Source: JAKITW01 sp041598875 | Lineage (GTDB): Bacteria > Desulfobacterota > Desulfobulbia > Desulfobulbales > BM004 | Direction of reading: 5' to 3' | Length of the DNA: 12,692 nucleotides | NCBI GenBank assembly: GCA_041598875.1 | Contig: JBFHXP010000078.1 | Location: 1-12,692 of the forward strand | Shown: positions 1 to 6,996 of the stretch, one piece after another | Layout of the letters: every line of letters begins with the position of its first letter | How positions within the stretch are numbered: position 1 is the first letter of the stretch | Position numbers and translations under genes: made by a program | Notes under the pieces: model-generated | Seen by the model: only the letters and a program-made list of their open reading frames with translations | The model's database searches: none | Told to the model about the DNA's origin: nothing

Positions 1-163
1 AGTGTCCCGTTCGGTTAATTGTGGCAGTCAATTAGTGAGGTATCGTGGTTCCTCGCAAGGCGCGCGAAACAGGGCATAGCAGCGCTATGTCTCGTTTTGC
101 GCAACACCGCGAGGGGCCGCGAGAACCACTAAGTACAAGACGAAATTAACCGAACGGGACACT
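1..163. repeat. MITE-like long imperfect palindrome with 20-bp perfect terminal inverted repeats
   Basis: The first 20 bases (1-20, beginning AGTGTCCCGTTC) are the exact reverse complement of 144-163 (ending GAACGGGACACT). The dyad centre of the ends is at position 82, and the same point is the centre of an internal hairpin, CATAGC (75-80), loop AGC, GCTATG (84-89). Further arms such as CCTCGC (51-56) and GCGAGG (109-114) also pair with a small offset, so nearly the whole element can fold on itself. There is no reading frame inside. It resembles a non-autonomous miniature transposable element or a large palindromic intergenic repeat. The left flank lies outside the window, so a target-site duplication cannot be tested. 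It ends about 94 bp before the likely start of the PilZ gene and could affect its transcription. Confidence 0.75.
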
Positions 164-256
164 AGACAATGTGTGCACTCACCCCTGAAAATAGCTGCGC
201 TACCGGATTCTCAGCGCCGGGGAACAATTCCAAACCTTTTTTTCTCGTTTTTACCC

Positions 257-910
257 ATGATTAATCCACTTGATTATATCCGCCGCCATCGCGAGGCGAC
301 AATTGTCCTTCCCGTGGGCGAGGAAGACACGCTCCAGCTGGAGTGCAAGACCACGCTGATTGATGATTCGACCATTGAGGTGGAGGTGTTGCCTGAAAAA
401 ATAAAGGGCGCTGAGCTCGACCCCACCGGTCCATTTATTCTTTTTTTTGATAGCCCGGACACCATTATCTGTCTGTTCACCACAGTGACAGAGATTGGCA
501 CGGAAACCCTGCAGCTGGAAATTCTCGAGGTTGCCAACAGGGCGCAGAAACGAAGGTTTTTCCGGGTGCCGACAACGGTGCCGGTGGATCTTCAGGCGCA
601 GCACGACAAGGGTGTCCTGACGCTGAACGGTAAAACACTGAACATCAGCGCCTGCGGCGTTCTGGTTGCATTTCCCAAGCCGCTCAGATACCAGAGAAGG
701 GTATGGATGGAGATCTGTCTGCCCGAACCGATTTCCCGTGAGATCCGGTGCATTGCCCAGGTAATCCGTCTCGATGAGAAGAAAGACGGCAGATATATTT
801 CCGCCTTCAGTTTTGACAGGGTGCGCCAGAGTGACCAGGAGGCGCTTATCACCTTCTGCCTCGAAGAACAGCGGCGGCAGTTACGCCTCAAGGTGAAAAT
901 CGGCTGGTAG
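257..910 (+). CDS. PilZ domain protein, YcgR-like (probable c-di-GMP receptor)
   Basis: This is a 217-residue cytoplasmic protein with no signal peptide or membrane segment. The C-terminal half carries both PilZ signatures for binding c-di-GMP: the RxxxR motif (R99 to R103 in QKRRFFRVP) and NxSxxG (N129-G134, NISACG), followed by a beta-rich core. Residues 1-90 form a beta-strand-rich N-terminal domain of the kind that precedes PilZ in YcgR-type flagellar or motility brakes. I chose the ATG at 257. An in-frame GTG at 173 would add 28 residues of low-complexity, non-family-like sequence, and its ribosome-binding region would fall inside the palindromic element. Neither start has a convincing Shine-Dalgarno sequence. 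It converges on the sulfite reductase-like gene with only 10 bases between stop codons. The family call is firm; the target process cannot be read from the sequence. Confidence 0.88.
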   Translation: MINPLDYIRRHREATIVLPVGEEDTLQLECKTTLIDDSTIEVEVLPEKIKGAELDPTGPFILFFDSPDTIICLFTTVTEIGTETLQLEILEVANRAQKRRFFRVPTTVPVDLQAQHDKGVLTLNGKTLNISACGVLVAFPKPLRYQRRVWMEICLPEPISREIRCIAQVIRLDEKKDGRYISAFSFDRVRQSDQEALITFCLEEQRRQLRLKVKIGW

Positions 911-920
911 CCGGTAGCGC

Positions 921-1574
921 CTAAAGAATTGCCGCCTTGACCGCTTCAATTCCCATCCGATCGACAAAACGGGCGGTCCGCTCCTTTTTCTTTCCCTCTT
1001 TGCGGTAATAATCGAGAAAGCGGCGGGCCAGCACAACAACATCTTCCGAACTCACGTCCTGGGCAATGACATCGCCGATTCTCGGCCTGCCCCCGGAGTT
1101 GCCCCCCACCACAACGATCCAGCCATTTTTCTTGCCGATCAGGCCGATATCGCGGACATAGCTCTCAGCGCAGCAGAAAGGACAGCCCGAGACCCCGAAC
1201 TTCACCTTGGCCGGCAGATCCACGCCGATAAAGAGCTCCTCGAGTTGCGTTCCAAGAGCAAGGGAGTCGCGGACCCCGAACTTGCAGACAGCAACCCCGG
1301 GACACGCCTGGACATAGTGCACGCAGAGCTCGACAGCCTTGCCCACATCCATTTTCAGATCATTCCAGATAAGATCAACTTCTTCGCGCTTCATGCCCAC
1401 CAGCGCCAACCGCTGGCCGGAGGTGATCTTGGTTATGGGAATGTTATACTTGCGAACCACCTCGGAGATCTTTTCCAGGATATCCGGGCTCACCAGCCCC
1501 ACCGGGGTCCGGGGGACAATGGCATATGTCTTTTTGTCGCGCTGGAGGATTGCTCCCCTGGGGGTATCGGTCAT
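921..1574 (-). CDS. Small assimilatory-type sulfite reductase-like siroheme/[4Fe-4S] protein
   Basis: This 217-residue protein is the size of the low-molecular-weight, single-subunit assimilatory-type sulfite reductases known from sulfate reducers. It has an N-terminal ferredoxin-like half-domain (about residues 10-65, with the basic stretch ITSGQRLALVG) and then the cysteine set that ligates the siroheme-coupled [4Fe-4S] cluster: C-x5-C (CPGVAVC) and, about 35 residues later, C-x3-C (CPFCC). All four ligands are present, so it should bind cofactor. The expected chemistry is six-electron reduction of sulfite (or nitrite) in the cytoplasm. Such small proteins are often annotated only as nitrite/sulfite reductase domain proteins and their physiological role is unsettled. 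The start at 1574 is preferred over the in-frame ATG at 1607 because AGAGGT lies 7 bases before it and the upstream start has no ribosome-binding site. It stands alone, with no electron-transfer partner gene adjacent. Confidence 0.85.
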   Translation of the reverse strand: MTDTPRGAILQRDKKTYAIVPRTPVGLVSPDILEKISEVVRKYNIPITKITSGQRLALVGMKREEVDLIWNDLKMDVGKAVELCVHYVQACPGVAVCKFGVRDSLALGTQLEELFIGVDLPAKVKFGVSGCPFCCAESYVRDIGLIGKKNGWIVVVGGNSGGRPRIGDVIAQDVSSEDVVVLARRFLDYYRKEGKKKERTARFVDRMGIEAVKAAIL

Positions 1575-1581
1575 CGTGTCT

Positions 1582-1587
1582 ACCTCT
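1582..1587 (-). promoter_or_regulatory. Ribosome binding site that decides the sulfite reductase start
   Basis: On the minus strand AGAGGT is followed after 7 bases by the ATG at 1574. The alternative ATG at 1607, 33 bases upstream, is preceded only by a T-rich stretch. This supports the 217-residue form. Confidence 0.65.
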
Positions 1588-1627
1588 ATCTGCTCTATAG
1601 TTTTCATCAGAAAACGGATTGGTGTTG

Positions 1628-1655
1628 CCCCCCGGAAAAAAGACTTTCCGGAGGG
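1628..1655. other. Hairpin in the leader of the sulfite reductase-like gene
   Basis: CCCCCCGGAAA (1628-1638) pairs with TTTCCGGAGGG (1645-1655) with one mismatch and a 6-base loop. It lies about 54 bases upstream of the ATG at 1574 on the minus strand. No run of T follows it on the minus strand, so it is not a simple terminator for the upstream remnant. It could be an mRNA leader structure, but no known riboswitch or operator class is recognised. Confidence 0.45.
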
Positions 1656-1712
1656 ACACTGTCCAGGTACCTATCTGTAATCAATGGAATAGCATTGTAG
1701 CCGGGAAGGATT

Positions 1713-2060
1713 TCAAGTTCCATTTTTTTCTTGAAACTTACCGGTCAGGACCTTAAAATTGTTGCTCGCCACCACAGGCCTACCCGTCCGTTTCTCAATG
1801 TCAAGGTGGGCGCTCCCGGCCACGGCCCCACCTTCTTCGGCATCTTTCCTGAGCGGCTCGAAACCTTGCGAATCCCGGTCCCGATGCAGTTTGGTGGTGG
1901 TGGCCTCGGCCAGCCAACGCTTGAGAGGCTCGACCTTTGGCGATGGAATCGACTGGATGATCCGGAACATGGTCTCGATGTCGGCACAGTCGGCAAACCG
2001 CCACTCGCCCTCATGGAGGAGCTTGCATATCCTCTTTCCCTCAAACATTTCACACACCAT
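1713..2060 (-). pseudogene. Bro-N / DinD-like phage antirepressor-type gene, internally deleted
   Basis: The 115-codon frame reads like three pieces of a longer Bro-N-domain protein (family members of this type are usually about 250-300 residues) joined end to end. Residues 5-22 (FEGKRICKLLHEGEWRF) match the start of a Bro-N domain. Residues 23-51, including ETMFRIIQSIPSPK and PLKRWLA, match the end of that domain. Residues 52-115, with EATTTK, EGGAVAGSA and TGRPVV, match the far C-terminus. The material expected between these blocks is missing, at about nucleotides 1994-1997 and 1908-1910, yet the frame is open. I infer two in-frame deletions. The product would lack most of the DNA-binding domain and is probably non-functional. 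Genes of this family are common in prophages and islands. The family assignment is from remembered motifs. Confidence 0.65.
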
Positions 2061-2114
2061 TTTGTTTGTTTTCCAGTCTCTTTTCTTGTCATATTTTTCC
2101 TATATGTCCTTAGA

Positions 2115-2143
2115 TTGACAAAGCAGATTCAACGCATTAAAGT
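2115..2143 (+). promoter_or_regulatory. Sigma-70 type promoter of the toxin-antitoxin operon
   Basis: TTGACA (2115-2120, perfect -35) is followed after 17 bases by TAAAGT (2138-2143, 4 of 6 at -10). Transcription would begin near 2150, giving a leader of about 57 bases before the antitoxin ATG at 2207. No other gene lies between. Confidence 0.65.
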
Positions 2144-2153
2144 GTGGCAAAAT

Positions 2154-2168
2154 GCATCTTTTCGATGC
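2154..2168. promoter_or_regulatory. Short inverted repeat at the predicted transcription start, possible antitoxin operator
   Basis: GCATC (2154-2158) and GATGC (2164-2168) are perfect inverted repeats with a 5-base spacer, just downstream of the predicted -10. Ribbon-helix-helix antitoxins usually bind such repeats to repress their own operon. The repeat is short, so this is a candidate only. Confidence 0.35.
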
Positions 2169-2206
2169 TGAACACCTCAACCTGGATTCAATATATGGAG
2201 GCGTCC

Positions 2207-2605
2207 ATGGGAACTCGATCTTTAAGAATCGACGAAAATCTGGTGATCCAGGCTCAACGGGAAGCTAAGGTTCAACACCGATCCATCAATGGCCAGGTAG
2301 AATATTGGGCCACACTGGGTAAGGCCATTGCTTCAAAGATCAGCACGGCTGATGCTTTTGCAGTGACTCAGGGACTGAAGGAAATTCGTTTGGAACCAGC
2401 CAGAAACATTTCCATTGAGCCGAAAACTATACTGAGCGAACTCGAGAAGGACAGGGCAAAAGGCTTCTCTGGCAGACCAATAACCTCTGCCTCCTTCTAT
2501 TTTGAGGTCAGTGTCAGTCAACCCGGTTTCCTGGACAAGGTGGATACTGTAACCGGAGAAAGGCAGACTGGGAGATTTCAAAACGGTATTTTTGAGGCGG
2601 TTTGA
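2207..2605 (+). CDS. ParD-like ribbon-helix-helix antitoxin
   Basis: This 132-residue protein begins with a ribbon-helix-helix pattern: a short strand (SLRIDENLV, residues 5-13) and two helices, the second in the hallmark stretch RSINGQVEYWATLGKAI (25-41). The stretch resembles the ParD-like antitoxin family. The remaining 90 residues hold a linker and a C-terminal segment (YFEVSVSQPG, then GRFQNGIF) that may wrap around and neutralise the toxin. I chose ATG 2207 because GGAGG lies just upstream; in-frame extension to 2144 has no ribosome site and overlaps the predicted transcription start. Its TGA overlaps the toxin ATG by one base (TGATG), so the two are translationally coupled with the antitoxin first. 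It is likely also the operon's own repressor. The role is inferred from family and neighbour. Confidence 0.8.
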   Translation: MGTRSLRIDENLVIQAQREAKVQHRSINGQVEYWATLGKAIASKISTADAFAVTQGLKEIRLEPARNISIEPKTILSELEKDRAKGFSGRPITSASFYFEVSVSQPGFLDKVDTVTGERQTGRFQNGIFEAV

Positions 2606-3180
2606 TGTCCGGAGAAAAGCAACTCTGGGTGCTGGCTGGTGGGAACGGCGCGGGAAAATCCACTTTTTACCATCAATATCTATCCAAATACGGCATCAAA
2701 TTCGTCAATGCCGATTTGATCGCCAGGGCAATGGACTTGAATCACCCGGAAAAGTTGAGTTACGAGGCCGCGACTCTGGCCACAGAAATGAGAGAAAACA
2801 TGATCACCCAGGGAGAATCCTTTTGCTTTGAAACCGTTTTTTCCCATAAATCGAAAATTGATTTTATCGCGATGGCTAAAGCCCACGGATATACCGTCAT
2901 ACTGGTCTATATCCACCTGACTGACCCAAGCCTGAACGAAGCCAGGGTATATCAACGCACGCTGGAAGGCGGTCATGGTGTGCCCGCTGAAAAAATACAC
3001 TCACGCATTCCGAGGACCATGGAAAACATTAAGGCGGCACTGCCTCTTGCGGATGAAGCTTGGATTCTTGACAACTCCTCGGGGCGAAACAGATTCCAAC
3101 AGATTGCCATTCTAAAATGCGGCTACTGTGAGAAAAAAGTGAGTCCGTTACCTGCCTGGGTTATAGACCTACTTCCTTAA
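2605..3180 (+). CDS. Zeta-type toxin family P-loop kinase
   Basis: This 191-residue protein is complete and shows the zeta toxin/UDP-GlcNAc kinase-like layout. There is a Walker A loop GGNGAGKST (residues 12-20, lysine 18), NADLIA (36-41), then ETVFS (76-80) in the position of the substrate/catalytic segment, and the RVYQR...GGHGVP stretch (114-127) with a later arginine at 134 that usually contacts ATP phosphates. Characterised zeta toxins phosphorylate UDP-N-acetylglucosamine and block wall synthesis; smaller chromosomal relatives may act on other nucleotides or sugars. The ATG at 2605 overlaps the antitoxin stop, with GAGGCGG 4 bases upstream; a TTG at 2602 is less likely. No catalytic residue looks missing, so the toxin appears intact although surrounded by gene remnants. 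The partner is a ribbon-helix-helix protein, not the classical three-helix epsilon antitoxin. Confidence 0.85.
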   Translation: MSGEKQLWVLAGGNGAGKSTFYHQYLSKYGIKFVNADLIARAMDLNHPEKLSYEAATLATEMRENMITQGESFCFETVFSHKSKIDFIAMAKAHGYTVILVYIHLTDPSLNEARVYQRTLEGGHGVPAEKIHSRIPRTMENIKAALPLADEAWILDNSSGRNRFQQIAILKCGYCEKKVSPLPAWVIDLLP

Positions 3181-3204
3181 AGTCATAAAAAGGGCTCTTC
3201 AGGT

Positions 3205-3312
3205 TTAAAAGTATTTCCCTGCCTTATTGACAAGAAGGTACATTCCCTTTTCATCAGTCAGCGTGTATTGCTTATCCTGGGGCTTGGCGTTGCGAATCGC
3301 GGTGTCTGTGAC
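3205..3312 (-). pseudogene. Remnant of tyrosine-type integrase N-terminus (DUF4102 arm-binding domain)
   Basis: Reading the minus strand from 3312 gives 35 codons, beginning VTDTAIRNAKPQDKQY, continuing LTDEKGMYLLVN and ending GKYF before TAA (3207-3205). This is the typical opening of the arm-type DNA-binding domain of P4-like site-specific integrases, where the fold continues for several hundred residues. Here there is no ATG at the expected place, an in-frame TGA lies a few codons upstream, and nothing recognisable follows the TAA. So only the first tenth of the gene survives. It starts about 106 bases beyond the 3' end of tRNA-Met, on the same strand and pointing away from it, as integrases of tRNA-inserted elements usually do. 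Confidence 0.7.
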
Positions 3313-3350
3313 GGGATGTCAATAGATTTTACCGGAACACCCAGAAAAAG

Positions 3351-3386
3351 AAAAACCCCGAAATCCTTATCAGGACTCGGGGTTTT
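3351..3386 (-). terminator. Rho-independent terminator of tRNA-Met
   Basis: AAAACCCCGA (3352-3361) and TCGGGGTTTT (3377-3386) form a 10-bp stem, with an inner TCCT/AGGA stem and a 4-base loop. On the minus strand it ends in TTTTT. It lies 32 bases after the encoded CCA of tRNA-Met. The T-run on the plus side is shorter, but some bidirectional activity against transcripts from the toxin gene is possible. Confidence 0.85.
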
Positions 3387-3417
3387 ATATTGTACCGGAT
3401 CTCTCCGGATTGCTTTT

Positions 3418-3494
3418 TGGTGGCGATGCAGGGACTTGAACCCCGGACACTGCGGATATGAGCCGCATGCTCTAACCAACTGAGCTACATCGCC
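3418..3494 (-). tRNA. tRNA-Met (CAT), elongator type, CCA encoded
   Basis: The minus strand folds as a full cloverleaf: acceptor GGCGATG pairs with CATCGCC, then discriminator A and encoded CCA (3420-3418). The D-arm region is TAGCTCAGTTGGTTAGAGCA, the anticodon stem TGCGG/CCGCA encloses the loop CTCATAT (anticodon CAT), and the T-loop is GTTCAAGTC. The acceptor does not begin with the mismatch typical of the initiator tRNA. The D-arm and the CTCATA loop resemble elongator tRNA-Met. A lysidine-modified tRNA-Ile2 also reads CAT in DNA and cannot be excluded by eye. Confidence 0.92.
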
Positions 3495-3514
3495 GCGCTA
3501 TTTTTTGCCGGCAC

Positions 3515-3543
3515 ACTATGTAAGATTTCGAGGTCATTGTCAA
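3515..3543 (-). promoter_or_regulatory. Promoter of tRNA-Met
   Basis: On the minus strand a perfect TTGACA (3543-3538) is followed after 17 bases by CATAGT (3520-3515, 4 of 6 match to -10). Transcription would start near 3508, about 14 bases before the mature tRNA end. The spacing and position suit a stable-RNA promoter. Confidence 0.75.
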
Positions 3544-3561
3544 CCAGAAATTCTCTGGTTG
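3541..3561. other. Short perfect hairpin between groEL terminator and tRNA-Met promoter
   Basis: CAACCAGA (3541-3548) and TCTGGTTG (3554-3561) form an 8-bp perfect stem with a 5-base loop. It overlaps the -35 box of the tRNA-Met promoter by three bases. No T-run follows on either strand, so it is not a terminator. It may be a protein-binding palindrome. Confidence 0.4.
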
Positions 3562-3589
3562 GCATGAGCAATACCCGGATAATCAATGC

Positions 3590-3620
3590 AAAAGGGGAGT
3601 CCCGGCAAAGGGACTCCCCT
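3590..3620 (-). terminator. Rho-independent terminator of groES-groEL
   Basis: AGGGGAGTCCC (3593-3603) and GGGACTCCCCT (3610-3620) make a perfect 11-bp GC-rich stem with a 6-base loop. On the minus strand it is followed by TTTT. It lies 31 bases after the groEL stop. The T-run is short, but the stem is very stable. Confidence 0.8.
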
Positions 3621-3650
3621 GATACTGGCACACTTCAGAAAGCGGGAAGG

Positions 3651-5303
<1,653 letters not shown>

Positions 5304-5439
5304 AATTCATCTTCTCCTTTTTCAGTTCATGCTCTTATAAAAATTAATGCTCAACATCGAGCCAGACGGAATTTTTACTTGCGGAAATTCTTCAACGCCG
5401 GCCACGCTGCAAAAATTACAGTATGTTTTTCAGATAAAT

Positions 5440-5727
5440 TTATTCGACCACGGCAAGGACGTCATCCTCGCGCATGATGAGATAATCCTGACCATCAATC
5501 TTTACATCGGTGCCGCCGTACTTGCTGAACAGAACCCGCTCTCCGGCTTTAAGCTCCAGGGGGGTGCGAACGCCCTTGTCATTGACCTTGCCGTGGCCGA
5601 CCGCGACCACTTCACCCTCGGCGGGTTTTTCCTTGGCTGAATCAGGAATAATGATCCCGCCCTTGGTTTTCTCCTCACCTTCCAATCTTTTGACCAAAAT
5701 ACGATCGTTCAACGGACGAATTTTCAT
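5440..5727 (-). CDS. groES: 10-kDa co-chaperonin GroES
   Basis: This 95-residue GroES caps the GroEL ring. The N-terminus MKIRPLNDRILVKR is typical, followed by the mobile loop region (KTKGGIIIPDSAKEKP, about residues 20-35) that docks on the GroEL apical domain, then GEVVAVG and the closing KYGGTDVKIDGQDYLI strand pair. I chose the ATG at 5727, which has GGAGG 9 bases upstream; the in-frame start at 5754 would add nine unrelated residues. It is the first gene of the operon, with groEL 136 bases downstream. There is no CIRCE inverted repeat upstream; a different short palindrome lies at 5771-5783. Confidence 0.97.
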   Translation of the reverse strand: MKIRPLNDRILVKRLEGEEKTKGGIIIPDSAKEKPAEGEVVAVGHGKVNDKGVRTPLELKAGERVLFSKYGGTDVKIDGQDYLIMREDDVLAVVE

Positions 5728-5770
5728 GGGTACAAACCTCCATTCTTGATTCATTTACACTATGATATTA

Positions 5771-5783
5771 AGGAATAATTCCT
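5771..5783. promoter_or_regulatory. Palindrome upstream of groES, candidate operator
   Basis: AGGAAT-A-ATTCCT is a perfect 6+6 inverted repeat around one central base. It lies 44 bases upstream of the groES ATG and just upstream of a TAATAT that could serve as a -10 on the minus strand. It does not resemble CIRCE (TTAGCACTC-N9-GAGTGCTAA). Position suits a repressor site, but short AT-rich palindromes occur by chance. Confidence 0.35.
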
Positions 5784-5916
5784 AAATCCCGAAGCCTGGA
5801 ATCAAAATGGGCTTCCCGCGCAGAAAACATCATAAAATCAAAGCACAAGAAGCCTTCGAACCCAGACTGGGCGAAAATATAGGCACGGGAATTTCAAAAA
5901 TCAAGGGGTGGCAGGT

Positions 5917-5940
5917 AAAAAAAAATCACACCGTGACCAC
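5917..5940 (-). terminator. ilvE: Weak candidate terminator at the end of ilvE
   Basis: On the minus strand a small hairpin TCAC-GGT-GTGA, extendable by two G-T pairs, covers the ilvE stop codon and runs straight into nine T residues. The T-run is convincing but the stem is short, so efficiency is doubtful. Without it, ilvE transcripts could continue toward groES. Confidence 0.3.
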
Positions 5941-6996
5941 CCATCCATGGGCGTCGGGCCTGGAGCCGTTCTGGATCGCCTGGATCTCGTCAAACAGACG
6001 GAGGGAAAGTTCCCCGGCCCGGCCCTGATTGATGGTGCAGGTTCGGCCCTGGTAAAAGAGTTCACCCACCGGCGAGATTACCGCGGCGGTCCCGGTGCCG
6101 AAGATTTCCCGCAGGGTATTGTTGTCATTGGCCTCCATCACCTCCTGAATGGAGATTTTTCGTTCACTGACCGCAAGCCCCCAGTCGCGGACGAGCTGAA
6201 GCACCGAATCCCGGGTGATGCCGGGCAGGATGCTACCGGAAAGCGGCGGGGTGATGATCTCGTCCCCTATCCTGAAGAAGATGTTCATGGTCCCCACCTC
6301 CTCCACATATTTTCTTTCCCGGGCATCGAGCCAGAGCACCTGGGTGTATCCCAGCTTCTGGGCCTCAACCGCCGCCATGATACTCGCGGCATAGTTGCCC
6401 GATGTCTTGACATGGCCAACTCCGCCGGGAACGGCACGGACGTACGTATCGGTAACATAGATCTTGACCGGATTAAAACCCTCGGGATAATAAGCACCCA
6501 CCGGACTGTTGATGATATAGAAGAGATACTGTTTTGCCGGGCGGACCCCGAGACCCGCCTCCACCGCGACCATGGTCGGCCTGATATAGAGGGTCGCTCC
6601 CGGCGTGCCGGGAACCCAGGCCTCATCCAGGCGGATCAGTTGCCGCAGGGCCTCGAAAACATCGTCAACCGGGATCCGGGGCATGCACATCCGCTCGGCA
6701 GTGACATTCATCCGCCTCAGGTTGTCGGTGGGCCTGAAAAGATAGATATGGTTATCCTGGCTGCGATAGGCCTTAAGCCCTTCAAATATCGCCTGCCCAT
6801 AGTGAAGGACCATGGCGGCGGGGTCCAGGGAAAAATTCTGATACGGCTTTATCTCCCCATCCTGCCAGCCACCGCGATCAGCATCATACCGCATGACAAA
6901 CATATGGTCCGCAAAGTACCTGCCAAAACCAAGGGCGTTCTGATCGGGTTTCACCCGAAGCTCGCTGCTGCCTGCCTTCTGCACCCGTATATTCAT
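5926..6996 (-). CDS. ilvE: Branched-chain amino acid aminotransferase
   Basis: This 356-residue PLP-dependent fold-type IV aminotransferase catalyses the last step of valine, leucine and isoleucine synthesis (2-oxo acid plus glutamate). It matches the longer BCAT subgroup: FGRYFADHMFVMRYD near the N-terminus, GQAIFEGLKAYR (67-78), LYIRP (136-140), the PLP lysine K197 in GHVKTSGNYAAS, EVGTMNIFF (233-241) and the phosphate-binding GTGTAAVISPVG (300-311). All key residues are present. The ATG at 6996 is chosen over 7077 because the extra 27 residues do not fit the family and a GGAG lies 5 bases upstream of 6996. No other ilv or leu gene is adjacent. A 14-bp perfect palindrome lies about 95 bases upstream. 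Confidence 0.95.
   Translation of the reverse strand: MNIRVQKAGSSELRVKPDQNALGFGRYFADHMFVMRYDADRGGWQDGEIKPYQNFSLDPAAMVLHYGQAIFEGLKAYRSQDNHIYLFRPTDNLRRMNVTAERMCMPRIPVDDVFEALRQLIRLDEAWVPGTPGATLYIRPTMVAVEAGLGVRPAKQYLFYIINSPVGAYYPEGFNPVKIYVTDTYVRAVPGGVGHVKTSGNYAASIMAAVEAQKLGYTQVLWLDARERKYVEEVGTMNIFFRIGDEIITPPLSGSILPGITRDSVLQLVRDWGLAVSERKISIQEVMEANDNNTLREIFGTGTAAVISPVGELFYQGRTCTINQGRAGELSLRLFDEIQAIQNGSRPDAHGWVVTV

Noticed and set aside
1704..1740. TTTCAAG / CTTGAAA inverted repeat and a TTCAAGT similarity to the tRNA-Met T-arm, considered as an attachment site
   Set aside because: The match to the tRNA is only about ten bases, imperfect and in the opposite orientation, so it does not support an att duplicate.
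1731..2171. Plus-strand frames opposite the Bro-N remnant
   Set aside because: The minus-strand translation has clear family motifs, while the plus-strand frames show none.
3418..3494. CAT-anticodon tRNA considered as tRNA-Ile2 or initiator tRNA
   Set aside because: The paired first base of the acceptor and the D-arm and anticodon loop bases fit elongator tRNA-Met better, though Ile2 cannot be fully excluded by eye.
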